In this document: piece by piece, positions 27,103 through 36,435 of the stretch | How the letters are laid out: each line of letters begins with the position of its first letter | How positions within the stretch are numbered: position 1 is the first letter of the stretch | Source: Chitinophagales bacterium | GTDB lineage: Bacteria > Bacteroidota > Bacteroidia > Chitinophagales > UBA2359 | Reading direction: 5' to 3' | NCBI GenBank assembly: GCA_041392475.1 | Contig: JAWKLZ010000001.1 | Coordinates: 3,348,001 to 3,412,000 of the forward strand | DNA length: 64,000 bases | Notes under the pieces: generated by a model | What the model was told of the DNA's origin: nothing | Database searches by the model: none | Seen by the model: only the letters and a program-made list of their open reading frames with translations | Made by a program: the position numbers and the translations under genes

Positions 27103-30100
27103 TCAACAACCTATCTCTTTCCTAACCACTTCAAAACCACCTTCTTCTGTGAAATAATTCATGTGGTGACAAGCTGCCGACAATTTATGGGGTTCGGGTT
27201 GATCAAAATGAGTGATGCCCTGTATGCTTTTTACACTCACTGCAATATCATTAGGATCATCGCCATAAAAAACCTTACTCACTGACTTCAATAACTTGTT
27301 CGCAATACCCTTTGTATAATCATCCGATTTTTCACGGTACTCCTCCAAATTCCCTGCAATGATGCTGTAAGTCGTTGAAGGTTGTTGAGTTGCCGCCAAT
27401 TTTGGAATAAAAGTTCCTTCTGTTCGCATCTCCTCCAATGTCACCGTCAGCTTTTTGGTTCGGTCCAATGCGCCCACAATGCTCGCCACCACAGGAACCG
27501 TCACACCAACATTTATGGCAAATGTGAGCATGGTAATCAAGATGTTGCGGTAAGCAGGTACTTCCGAAATCGCCGAGCCATTGTTGGGCGTTCCACACAT
27601 ATACAAGTGCCGCACCATCTTGTCGCCTCCCAATTTTTCAATCATATAGCGTGACACCAAACCGCCCATTGAATGCGCCACGATGTCCAGTTTTTTGTCG
27701 GGATATTGCAGCAAATCAACCTCTTTCGTCAGCTTATTGTATAGTAAATCAGCCGTTTCTATAATCGGTGTATTTAGATTTTCGTAATCAAAGGTCAGCA
27801 CCAAATCGTATTTTTTTGTATCTACTGCCACCCTAAACGCTTCCGCCATCTGCTCCGTATCACCAATGATTCCATGTACCAACAGCATAATAGAATTGGC
27901 TTTTTGCACCGCCTCTTTCACTCCTTCCCTCATACGCTTCGCCGTTTCACCAGCAGGATATTCTACCCTTCGCAATTGCTGAGTTTTGTCCTCTCGTTTC
28001 ATGAACTTAAAAAACAACAACTTCAATGCCTTGCCAAAGCTCCTTTTTTGTTGGTCGGGATAGCTGACATTTGGAATTTCATCAATCACAATCTCCGTAC
28101 TGCTTCCGTCTGCTGCTGCAATCGCTTCACCCACAGGCACAATCATACCGTTGTCGTAGGTGAAAGACAAGATGACTTCCTCCTCTGAGGTCGGCACTTT
28201 CACTTCAATCTTCAAAGGATTTTCTTTGAGTGCCGCATCGCCTTCAATCTCGTTCAAAGTCAGCACATTTCCAGCATTTCCATGCTCCGCACCAAAAGAC
28301 AACAATTCTCCTTCTTGACGGGAAAACACAGCTGCAAGGGTTTCAAAATCATCTACGCTTCGGCTGTTTGTTTGGGCTGCGGACAAACCTACTTTGGCTT
28401 TGAAGCTAGAATGTCCTCCAATTACGAGTTGGTTTTTATTGCCTACTTCAACGGGTTTTTCAGTCACTTCGTGTTTGCGTTGCAATAGTCGAACGTGAAT
28501 CGTTTTGGTGAGCCAATCGTTGGTAATCAGTCTGTAACTGTGCGTACTGCTTGATTTTCGAGGATTTTTTTGAATCCTTCCCAAATCCACAGGCATTTGT
28601 TGTAGCAAAAAATCTTTGATGGGTTCGGTGCTTACAATCAATTTGAATACATCGTGATATTCTTCTTCGTCTTCCAAAAACAAAAAATAGTCTGCGCCAT
28701 CTCCCCAAAGCGTGATTTCATTTCCTCCTTTGTCAATGGGTTCATTGCGATATACCTCAATTCCAAATTCTTCCGAAAAATAAAGCAAGGCAAAATGTAG
28801 TTTTTGTCGTGCATTGTTTTGCGCTTTCAATACGATTTTGACCCTTCCTCCATTGACATTCTTATCCGAATACAGTGTGATAAAGTCTTCATTTGCAGGA
28901 TTGATTACCTCGTCTTGCGAATGAGGTACTTCCTTTCCTTCTGCCTTCAATTCGTTTTTATACTCCTTTGCAGCTTCCGCATCGGTTTCTAACGTATTAC
29001 CTTTACCATCCGTCAATACAAAACTTATATCGTCTTCTGATAATTTGCTGTTTCGATTTTGCAGTTCGATGCCATTTTCCCATCGGGCAATTTTCGAGAG
29101 CAGTTCTATCGTGAATTTCACATTTTGGTCGAAGTTGTCGTTTTCGTAGCCTTGAATCAGTTGATTGGTGTGGTTGAAGTAGGTGTAAATGCCCGTTTCT
29201 TTGACTTCAATGTTGTATTTCGTGCCTCTGAGGGAATCGGTAAACGCCACATTGAGGAAGTCTTTTTCTTTGTCTTTGAAGCGTTGAACGCTTTCTGCAT
29301 CTCCATGCACATACACCAGCGTTTTGGGGGCTGGCAGGCTGATGGGTTTGGCATAATACCCCGACATATTACGGGTGGTAAACTCCAAATTCAAATAGGC
29401 TCGTTCGGGAAAAACTGCGCCTACTTCTGCAAAGCCCAAAAACTGTGTTTCGTCTTGTTTGGAGTATAGCTCAAATTGAGGGGTGCAATCTCCACCTGTT
29501 TCCAAACCGTTAATTGCGCCATAGTTGATGACCCATTCGCCATCTTCTCGATAAACCTCCCTCCTATCCAAATCTGCCATATCTCGCCCGTCCAAAAACT
29601 TACCGTAGGCATTGAAGCGATTGGAAGTTTCAAATTGAGGCATTTGTGTGTCTGAATCTCTGAGTATTTCGATTCTACACTTCAAATACAAATCGGCATA
29701 GCTGATGTCGTTGCCTTCTTTGGCAAGAGTATTCAACAAGGTCGTGGTGAATACGCCTGTGTGCATTTTGGTTTCTCTTGCATATTGGGTGCGGTCGCAA
29801 GCAGCGAGCAAGATGTGTTTGGATTTGGGAATGCTTACCCCACCTGTTTTGTCCAGTTGTTGTTGGTAATAGCCTTCCAAATAGGTCTCCAAAGGTCGCT
29901 TGTCTCGGCGGTCGTACGTTTTTCGAGTTGCTCCCAAATGAAAATCATCTGATTGGCGGGTTCCTGAACCAGAATGACAACAATCCAACAAAACAACAAC
30001 ATGCGCTCCTGTTTTTGCCACTTCTTCAATCAATACCGCTAACTCTTTGTCTGCCAAATCATGCCCTCCTTCTCGGCGGCTGTCCCAACAAACCAAGGTT

Positions 30101-30411
30101 TCTTCCTTGCCTTCTGGAAAAAAGGGTTTAAATTCGCTTGCTGCAACTTCTCTTGCACCATGTCCGCTGTAGTGAAATAGTACTACATCGTCTTTTGAAG
30201 CATTTGCAGTGAGGTGACTTCTAAAGGTTTGGATAATATTTTGGTAAGTCGCCTTATCGTTTAGCAGCATTTCGATATTTGCATGGTCAAAACGATTTTC
30301 TAAATAATTTTTTACATTCTCGACATCATTGACACATCCTTTGAGGTTGGAAACTTTGGGGTGATTGTAGTCATTGATACCAACTAAGAGAGCGTAGAGT
30401 TGTTTTGTCAT
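27103..30411 (-). CDS. Caspase (C14)-alpha/beta hydrolase fusion protein
   Basis: This 1102-residue protein begins with a caspase-type peptidase domain (about 1-265): LLVGINDYNHP, the catalytic His in FHYSGHG (His84) and the Cys in LLDCCHSG (Cys144/145). No signal peptide is present, so it is probably cytoplasmic. A 550-residue middle region, beta-rich and unrecognised, follows. Residues about 830-1102 are an alpha/beta hydrolase with an oxyanion strand LLVHGIIGD and the nucleophile elbow VAHSMGGL (Ser at about 914), as in lipases/esterases. The combination of a protease and a putative lipase suggests a toxic effector. It is alone on its strand, and no defence genes flank it. Confidence 0.85.
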   Translation of the reverse strand: MTKQLYALLVGINDYNHPKVSNLKGCVNDVENVKNYLENRFDHANIEMLLNDKATYQNIIQTFRSHLTANASKDDVVLFHYSGHGAREVAASEFKPFFPEGKEETLVCWDSRREGGHDLADKELAVLIEEVAKTGAHVVVLLDCCHSGSGTRQSDDFHLGATRKTYDRRDKRPLETYLEGYYQQQLDKTGGVSIPKSKHILLAACDRTQYARETKMHTGVFTTTLLNTLAKEGNDISYADLYLKCRIEILRDSDTQMPQFETSNRFNAYGKFLDGRDMADLDRREVYREDGEWVINYGAINGLETGGDCTPQFELYSKQDETQFLGFAEVGAVFPERAYLNLEFTTRNMSGYYAKPISLPAPKTLVYVHGDAESVQRFKDKEKDFLNVAFTDSLRGTKYNIEVKETGIYTYFNHTNQLIQGYENDNFDQNVKFTIELLSKIARWENGIELQNRNSKLSEDDISFVLTDGKGNTLETDAEAAKEYKNELKAEGKEVPHSQDEVINPANEDFITLYSDKNVNGGRVKIVLKAQNNARQKLHFALLYFSEEFGIEVYRNEPIDKGGNEITLWGDGADYFLFLEDEEEYHDVFKLIVSTEPIKDFLLQQMPVDLGRIQKNPRKSSSTHSYRLITNDWLTKTIHVRLLQRKHEVTEKPVEVGNKNQLVIGGHSSFKAKVGLSAAQTNSRSVDDFETLAAVFSRQEGELLSFGAEHGNAGNVLTLNEIEGDAALKENPLKIEVKVPTSEEEVILSFTYDNGMIVPVGEAIAAADGSSTEIVIDEIPNVSYPDQQKRSFGKALKLLFFKFMKREDKTQQLRRVEYPAGETAKRMREGVKEAVQKANSIMLLVHGIIGDTEQMAEAFRVAVDTKKYDLVLTFDYENLNTPIIETADLLYNKLTKEVDLLQYPDKKLDIVAHSMGGLVSRYMIEKLGGDKMVRHLYMCGTPNNGSAISEVPAYRNILITMLTFAINVGVTVPVVASIVGALDRTKKLTVTLEEMRTEGTFIPKLAATQQPSTTYSIIAGNLEEYREKSDDYTKGIANKLLKSVSKVFYGDDPNDIAVSVKSIQGITHFDQPEPHKLSAACHHMNYFTEEGGFEVVRKEIGC

Positions 30412-30541
30412 GATTGAATAGGTTATTTTTAAATGGTTTGGTTGCTTTATTGTTAAATTGATGTATTACTTCAATTGTTTTGCGATTATACGAAAATAAT
30501 TTATTTTTTGCTGTTTCTTTACACCTTCAATTATACGCAAT

Positions 30542-32746
30542 ATGAAACAACATACAAACTCTTTTTTCTTCATTCTGTGCTTATTATTCACCTTGTCTAT
30601 TCACGCCAATGTGTCAACGATGGGTGCAGATATAAGCTATAACTGTGTGGGAAAGGATGTGAACAACAATAGCCAATATGAATTTATTGTCAATCTGTAC
30701 TATATCTGCAAACCAGAAGATCCTCCCACCCCTGGGGTAGAACTGCAATTGTCGGTGGAATCCAATATGTGCGGCGAAAGTTTTACATTTCCATTGCCTC
30801 TCAAGAACTTGGGTGGCATTGAAGTAACACCACTTTGTGAAGCATGGACGGACAGTAGCACTTGCCACAATAACCGTTTTCCTGGAGTCGTGCAGTTTCA
30901 ATATACCAATATCGAAAGTTCTGTTGGCTTTTTGACTCTGCCCTGTGAAGCAAGTGATTGGACAATTAGTTTAACAAATGTAGCTCGAAACGAAACAATT
31001 ACCAACCTCCAAAACCCCGAAGACCATTCGCTTTATATTGAAGCTACCGTCAACAATCAGGGCGGACGTTGTAATAATTCTCCCGCTTTTGGGCCACAAT
31101 CTGTTCCTTACATGATTCCCGTAACTTCGCCCTTATCTGTACCTTATTACTGTATTGGTTTGGAGGCGGTTTTTGACCAAGGTATTCTCGAACCCGATGG
31201 CAACGGTTTAGCATTTCGGTTGGTGCAACCTATGGGTACTGGTGGTGTTCCCATTCCTTATGTGACTGGCTTGAGTCAAGGCAATCCGATGGCTAATACC
31301 GATTTTGATTTTGCGTTGGGAACAGGGCAAATCATTTTTACTGCAGATGAGCCTCAAAATGCGGTCATTAGTGTGGTCATTGAAGAACGAGATTTGATAA
31401 CGGGTTTGAGCATCGGGTCGGTGATGCGTGAACTGCAATTTATAGTAATTGACTGCTCCAATCGTCAGGTGAAAGTGGAGGAAGGTGCGGATAAAAGTAT
31501 TGAAGTGTGTCCGAATGAAACAGCACGTTTTGATATTGTGATTTTGGATGAAGATGCCGATGATTTGCTGGAAATCAGTACTACAATGCTCAACCAATTT
31601 TCAGGTGCAACGCTGACGAATACTACGGGAAGTAGCCCACTAACGGCTACTTTTGAATGGACTCCAACGGTAGCAGATTTGGGATTCCACAATATTCTTT
31701 TCTACATTGAAGACGATGCTTGCCCTACTTATTCACAACTTACCCAAACGTATCAAATACATGTGACGCAGAATATTTCACTGAATACTACGATCTACAG
31801 CTACTGTGCGACTGACCCTTTGGGAGTTTTAGCGATTGATTTGGAGGGCTGTGGACCGTTTAGTTTTGAACCTATGCCCACCGAAATCATTGAAGAAGAC
31901 GGGAAAATTACAGGGATTGTTCCAAATCTTGATTTTGACACTTATACCATCAGCAATGCAGAGGGAGACAGCGAACAGTTGCAGATTGAATATATCACCG
32001 ATTTTAAAGTACATTTTGTGAGCAACGATTTGGTGATATGCGAAGGCGAAACAGCGGAGTTGGATTTGTTTTTTTCGGATGCAAGTGTGGATTGTGAAGT
32101 GGTGTTTTTGAAGCAACGAGCCTCTTCTACTTCAACCGAAACCTGCGAAGAATGTCCTACTGTATCGCCTACTGAAACAACGATTTATACTGCAATGGCT
32201 ACGTGTGAAAATGGCTGTGAAACGGGGGATGAAATAATGATAACCGTTGAAAATGAACCTACTTTGACGCTGATGACCAACAGTCCAACTTTAACGCCTA
32301 ATGGCAGTTTGGTGACGGTTACTGCAATAGGAGATTTTGATTCTGTGGAATGGGAAACGGGTGAAACGAGTACATCTATTGAAGTGCTGGTGGAGGCTTT
32401 GGCTACGATTGAAGCAACGGCATATAGTGCAAATGGGTGTAGCACAACTCAATCTATTTTGCTGATTTTCAACTGTGGTGACATCCACATGCCTTCTGCT
32501 TTTTCCCCCAATGGAGATTCAATCAATGATGAATTTGGGATTGCGATTCCTGTTGAAGATTTAGTAGATTTTACGATTTATAACCGCTGGGGAAAGCCTG
32601 TATTTAGAACCTCCGATTCTACCCAAAAATGGGACGGTATGGTGGATTTTGAGCCACAACCCAATGGAATCTATCCGTATTATATTGAAGCGATGTGTAG
32701 AGATGAGGTGATTGTCAATCAAGGATTTGTTACTTTGATTCGATAA
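30542..32746 (+). CDS. Large surface protein with gliding-motility-type (CHU_C) C-terminal domain
   Basis: The 734-residue protein starts with a signal peptide (FFFILCLLFTLSIHA), is Cys-rich and built of beta-sandwich-like segments, including a cadherin/Ig-like region (about 310-420) and a segment with AYSANGCSTTQSILL. It ends in the CHU_C/type B sorting domain (HMPSAFSPNGDSINDEFGI, FTIYNRWGKPVF, NGIYPYYIEAMC), which targets proteins to type IX secretion and the cell surface in gliding Bacteroidota. The passenger is typical of adhesins. It is divergent from the caspase gene. Confidence 0.85.
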   Translation: MKQHTNSFFFILCLLFTLSIHANVSTMGADISYNCVGKDVNNNSQYEFIVNLYYICKPEDPPTPGVELQLSVESNMCGESFTFPLPLKNLGGIEVTPLCEAWTDSSTCHNNRFPGVVQFQYTNIESSVGFLTLPCEASDWTISLTNVARNETITNLQNPEDHSLYIEATVNNQGGRCNNSPAFGPQSVPYMIPVTSPLSVPYYCIGLEAVFDQGILEPDGNGLAFRLVQPMGTGGVPIPYVTGLSQGNPMANTDFDFALGTGQIIFTADEPQNAVISVVIEERDLITGLSIGSVMRELQFIVIDCSNRQVKVEEGADKSIEVCPNETARFDIVILDEDADDLLEISTTMLNQFSGATLTNTTGSSPLTATFEWTPTVADLGFHNILFYIEDDACPTYSQLTQTYQIHVTQNISLNTTIYSYCATDPLGVLAIDLEGCGPFSFEPMPTEIIEEDGKITGIVPNLDFDTYTISNAEGDSEQLQIEYITDFKVHFVSNDLVICEGETAELDLFFSDASVDCEVVFLKQRASSTSTETCEECPTVSPTETTIYTAMATCENGCETGDEIMITVENEPTLTLMTNSPTLTPNGSLVTVTAIGDFDSVEWETGETSTSIEVLVEALATIEATAYSANGCSTTQSILLIFNCGDIHMPSAFSPNGDSINDEFGIAIPVEDLVDFTIYNRWGKPVFRTSDSTQKWDGMVDFEPQPNGIYPYYIEAMCRDEVIVNQGFVTLIR

Positions 32747-32890
32747 AGATAAAAGTGAGGTAAATTGAAGAAATAATAAGCGTTTTTGTGGAACTATTTA
32801 TTTCGGAATGTCGTTATAGAGACATTCTTTATACACTCCAATAAATAGTGTATTTATATTATTTTCAATCTTAAATTCAAATTTTTTATT

Positions 32891-33361
32891 ATGAAAAAAA
32901 TCTTATTAACCTTACTTTTTGTTGTAGCAACTTCTTTTTCACTTCAAGCTCAAACCAAATTAGGCGGAGGTATTGCATATGGTTTTGACGTTTCAGAATT
33001 GGGTATTCAACTTCGAGGTGTGCATCAGTTTAATGATACTTGGGGAGGAGGGGCAGATTTTGTGTATTATTTAGATGGCGTTAAGGATTTTTCTATATGG
33101 GAATTCAATGTCAATGCACACTACTTTCTAACCTCTACTGATCAAGCGAAATTGTATGCGTTGGCTGGACTTAATCTTTTTGGAGCTTCGTTTACTTTTT
33201 TAGGAGAAACCATATCCAATACTGAACCTGGGCTGAACGTTGGGGCAGGTGGCCAGGTAGGTATTTCTGATAAGATATCAGGTATTGCAGAGTTGAAGTT
33301 TTCGATAGGGGATGCTTCTCAGTTGCTGTTTGGAGCAGGAATATTGGTTGATTTGAACTAA
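32891..33361 (+). CDS. Small outer-membrane beta-barrel protein
   Basis: The 156-residue protein has a signal peptide (MKKILLTLLFVVATSFSLQAQ) and about eight amphipathic strands (TKLGGGIAYGFDVSELGIQLRG, GGGADFVYYLD, FNVNAHYFLT, KLYALAGLNLFGAS, NVGAGGQVGIS, AELKFSIGD), ending in LLFGAGILVDLN. Size and pattern fit an eight-stranded barrel of the OmpX/OmpW-like type that is common in Bacteroidota. Ligand or role unknown. It is followed by a strong terminator and is probably monocistronic. Confidence 0.8.
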   Translation: MKKILLTLLFVVATSFSLQAQTKLGGGIAYGFDVSELGIQLRGVHQFNDTWGGGADFVYYLDGVKDFSIWEFNVNAHYFLTSTDQAKLYALAGLNLFGASFTFLGETISNTEPGLNVGAGGQVGISDKISGIAELKFSIGDASQLLFGAGILVDLN

Positions 33362-33389
33362 ATAAATCCAATCTCATAAATTATTTTAC

Positions 33390-33432
33390 AGCACCTATTC
33401 AGCTTACAGCAAGCTAAATAGGTGCTTTTTTT
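33390..33432 (+). terminator. Rho-independent terminator after the small barrel gene
   Basis: AGCACCTATTCAGCTT (33390-33405) pairs with AAGCTAAATAGGTGCT (33411-33426) with one mismatch, followed by a T-run. Confidence 0.85.
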
Positions 33433-33479
33433 CTTAAGAACTCTCAAAATACTTCAATTATTGAAGGAAATAAAAAAAA

Positions 33480-33505
33480 GCGGTGCCACCCAAGAGCAAC
33501 ACCGC
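33480..33505 (-). terminator. Terminator of the thiolase gene
   Basis: On the minus strand GCGGTG pairs with CACCGC around a 14-nt loop and is followed by TTTTTTTT. It lies 31 bp after the thiolase stop at 33536. Confidence 0.7.
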
Positions 33506-33535
33506 CAGCATTTATTAACCAACCGATTATGGTTC

Positions 33536-34714
33536 TTATATTTTTTCAATCACCATCGCCGAAGCACCTCCACCACCATTGCAAATACCTGCTGCGCCGA
33601 TTTTGCCTTCTTTGTGGGTCAATACCGAAATCAAGGTACACAAAATTCTGGCTCCCGAACAACCAATGGGATGACCAATAGAAACTCCTCCTCCAAAAAC
33701 ATTTACTTGGTCATGCGACAGATTCATCTCCTTCATATTGGCAAGTGCTACAACTGAAAATGCTTCGTTGATTTCAAAATAGTCGACATCCGTTAACTCC
33801 AAATTTGCCTTTTTGATTGCTTTTGGAAGTGCCTTTGAAGGACTTGTAGTAAACCAAACAGGCTCTTGGGCAGCATCGGCATAACTCAACACTTTTGCCA
33901 AGGGCTTCAATCCCAATTCCTTCATTTTTTCGCCACTCATCAGCACCAAAGCTGCTGCACCGTCATTGAGGTTGGAAGCATTGGCAGCGGTGACAGTACC
34001 ATCCTTATTGAAGGCAGGACGAAGGGTGGGAATTTTGGCGTAGTCCACTTTTCTGAAATCCTCGTCTTCCGAAACCACGACAGGTTCGCCTCTTCGTTGA
34101 GGGATGTGAACAGGGGCGATTTCGTCTACAAAATAACCCTTTTCAGTAGCTTCGGCAGCTCGTTTGTAAGAAGCAATGGCGTAGTTATCTTGGTCTTCAC
34201 GACTAAAGTTGTAGCCGTCTGCACAAACATCTCCACAAGTCCCCATCATCGAGCCGTCATAAGGGTCTTGCAATCCATCTCTTACGATACCATCTACAAG
34301 CGTTTGGTTTCCGTATTTAGAACCCCATCTGCCATTGGTGGTATAGTAAGGCGTATTCGACATACTTTCCATACCGCCCGCTACTACAATGTCTTGATCG
34401 CCCAGTCTAATGGCTTGGGTAGCAAACATAACCGCTTTCATACCCGAAGCACAAACCTTATTGACAGTAGTGCAAGGAACAGAATTGGGGAGTCCTGCTT
34501 TCAATGCAGCTTGACGTGCAGGAGCTTGCCCAACATTGGCCTGCAAGACATTTCCCATATATACTTCTCCCACTGTATTTGCTTCAATACCAGCTCGTTC
34601 AATTGCGGACTTGATTACGTGTGCGCCAATTTCTACAACAGATAAGGAACTCAATGCACCTCCGAAACTCCCAAGAGGCGTTCTCGCCATTGAGACAATA
34701 AAAACTTCTTTCAT
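33536..34714 (-). CDS. Acetyl-CoA C-acyltransferase (thiolase)
   Basis: The 392-residue protein is a complete thiolase: nucleophile Cys88 in VNKVCASGMKAV, the NEAFSVVALANM motif, the His in GGGVSIGHPIGCSGARI and the second Cys with Gly-rich loop in GICNGGGGASAMV. It joins or splits acetyl-CoA and acyl-CoA in the cytoplasm, either biosynthetically (acetoacetyl-CoA, then butyrate or hydroxybutyrate routes) or in fatty-acid breakdown. The sequence is closest to the acetoacetyl-CoA thiolase (AtoB/PhaA) type. No hydroxyacyl-CoA dehydrogenase is beside it. Confidence 0.95.
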   Translation of the reverse strand: MKEVFIVSMARTPLGSFGGALSSLSVVEIGAHVIKSAIERAGIEANTVGEVYMGNVLQANVGQAPARQAALKAGLPNSVPCTTVNKVCASGMKAVMFATQAIRLGDQDIVVAGGMESMSNTPYYTTNGRWGSKYGNQTLVDGIVRDGLQDPYDGSMMGTCGDVCADGYNFSREDQDNYAIASYKRAAEATEKGYFVDEIAPVHIPQRRGEPVVVSEDEDFRKVDYAKIPTLRPAFNKDGTVTAANASNLNDGAAALVLMSGEKMKELGLKPLAKVLSYADAAQEPVWFTTSPSKALPKAIKKANLELTDVDYFEINEAFSVVALANMKEMNLSHDQVNVFGGGVSIGHPIGCSGARILCTLISVLTHKEGKIGAAGICNGGGGASAMVIEKI

Positions 34715-34749
34715 ATTAAATAATGGTTGTTAATTTTTTTACTTAAACA

Positions 34750-34757
34750 CAAAAATA
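34750..34757 (-). promoter_or_regulatory. Candidate -7 box (TATTTTTG) of the thiolase gene
   Basis: Reading the minus strand, the box fits TAnnTTTG and lies about 35 bp before the thiolase ATG. No reliable -33 element is seen. Confidence 0.4.
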
Positions 34758-34929
34758 GGTAAAATGGATTTATGGCTTGGGAAAGAATTTGTTACTTTGA
34801 AATAGATTGATTGATAAAAAAATAGTATGTATTTATTTAAAAAATGAAAAACATTCTCTTTTTTGAATCAAATGATGTATTTTTATGCTGCTATACTCCA
34901 CCTCTTTTCCTATTTCAAATACAATACAA

Positions 34930-36195
34930 ATGACCATACGTCTCATAAGTCCAATTTTGGTATTATTCAGTTTATTCTTTAGTGTTCTTTGTCAAGCCCA
35001 AAATGAAGTTCACTGTGATGTAAAAATTAAAACTTCTGCAGTTGATAACAGTAAATTGGGTGTAGTAAAGTACATTACTAAGGGAGATTTTATGTTCAGA
35101 AAAATGAAGAATTGGCGTATTCTTGATTTTACCAGTCAGGACGCACAGTTGATTGTGGATTACTTCTTGGGAAAAAATGAGGTACTTGCTTGTCAATCTA
35201 AGCACATTGATAAAACCGTGAAAGTTTTTGTGGAAAGAAGAGAAAATATAGAGGAATTTCCCTTCAAAGAGTGTATAGCAGAATTGCAGGAAATGGGTTA
35301 TTTCATCACCCGTTTTCGCAAATCGGAGGAAATCGTTGTTTTTCCTATGCAAAATTGTACTGCAGCAATGACCATACATGACTTTGAAGAAGATATGGCT
35401 ATTTATATGGAGTGTCCACCTTGTGGTCAGGTTGTTGTCAAAGATAAACAGATAATAGAAGATGAAGGAAATGTATTAAAGGTCAATAACTTTAATACAC
35501 CAGAAGATGTAGAAATAGATAGCACTGAATTAGACTTATCAATCGTTGAAGAAAAAGAAAGTATACATAAAAAACTGAAAGCGCATGTCAAAACGGAGAA
35601 AACTTTGGTTGAAAAAACTGGAGAAATAATAGACCATAGCAAAATTATTGAAGGTGTGATTGATACATCATTGATTGAACAATCAATGATGAAGGAGGAA
35701 GAAAAGATGGACGATAAGGAAAAATCTATTGATAGGCCAATGATTAAAGATAATGCTATAATCTTAGATGAAGAAATGGACTTAGAGCAAGTAAAGGAAG
35801 GGGGGCAAAAGCCTATTGATGAGCTAATGTTGGATGAAGAAATGGAAGAAAAGCAGGAAAATATAGAAGAACAAATGCCAGCAGATAAGCCAATGGTCAA
35901 AGAGGAGTCAATACTGAATGAAGAAATGGAGGCGCAGCAGGAAAATGTAGAAGAACAAATGCCAGCAGGTAAACCAATGGTCAAAGAAGAAACAAAAGGA
36001 GTTGAACATCAAAATAGTATGAATAACGATAAATCCATGCAAAATGAATTAACTGAGCCAAAGAAAATGATAGACGAAGAAAAGCAAATCTTAACTCAAG
36101 ACCAACTTCCTACTTTTGAAAATGATGTAGATTTGGATAAAATGAAAAAAGGAAAGGAAAAAGATGTTCCTAAAAAAAATAATTCCAAAGAGTAA
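34930..36195 (+). CDS. Secreted protein with an acidic repeat tail
   Basis: From ATG 34930 the 421-residue protein has a signal peptide (LVLFSLFFSVLCQAQ). A Cys-containing domain to about residue 165 follows (ILDFTSQDAQLIVDYF, ECIAELQEMGYFI, CPPCGQVVV). The remaining 250 residues are very rich in Glu, Lys, Asp and Met with no Cys, including imperfect repeats EEQMPADKPMVKEES and EEQMPAGKPMVKEET. The tail is probably disordered and might bind metal or cations. I do not recognise the family. The next gene, 240 bp downstream on the same strand, is a protease-like protein. Confidence 0.65.
   Translation: MTIRLISPILVLFSLFFSVLCQAQNEVHCDVKIKTSAVDNSKLGVVKYITKGDFMFRKMKNWRILDFTSQDAQLIVDYFLGKNEVLACQSKHIDKTVKVFVERRENIEEFPFKECIAELQEMGYFITRFRKSEEIVVFPMQNCTAAMTIHDFEEDMAIYMECPPCGQVVVKDKQIIEDEGNVLKVNNFNTPEDVEIDSTELDLSIVEEKESIHKKLKAHVKTEKTLVEKTGEIIDHSKIIEGVIDTSLIEQSMMKEEEKMDDKEKSIDRPMIKDNAIILDEEMDLEQVKEGGQKPIDELMLDEEMEEKQENIEEQMPADKPMVKEESILNEEMEAQQENVEEQMPAGKPMVKEETKGVEHQNSMNNDKSMQNELTEPKKMIDEEKQILTQDQLPTFENDVDLDKMKKGKEKDVPKKNNSKE
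35833..35991 (+). repeat. Two 75-bp direct repeats within the acidic tail
   Basis: A 75-bp segment at 35833-35907 is repeated with a few changes at 35917-35991, an offset of 84 bp or 28 codons. Both copies encode GluGluMet-rich sequence that ends in PMVKEE. Being in frame, it can grow or shrink without breaking the gene. Confidence 0.75.
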
Positions 36196-36435
36196 TTTAT
36201 TGATAATGAGCTCCTTTCCTGTTTAAAAGGAGTGATGGAACAAAACCGAGAGATTTTGAAGATTGAATAATTTCAACAAATTGATGTTACAAACTATTTT
36301 ATCTCAATAAATACAACAACCTATGCAATAGTTTTTTTCATAATTTCATAATCCTTTTCTATTATAACACAATACATTAATCCTTTTACCACCCGCCCAT
36401 ATTGTGTTTTGTGAAAAAAATATATAAATCGCTTT

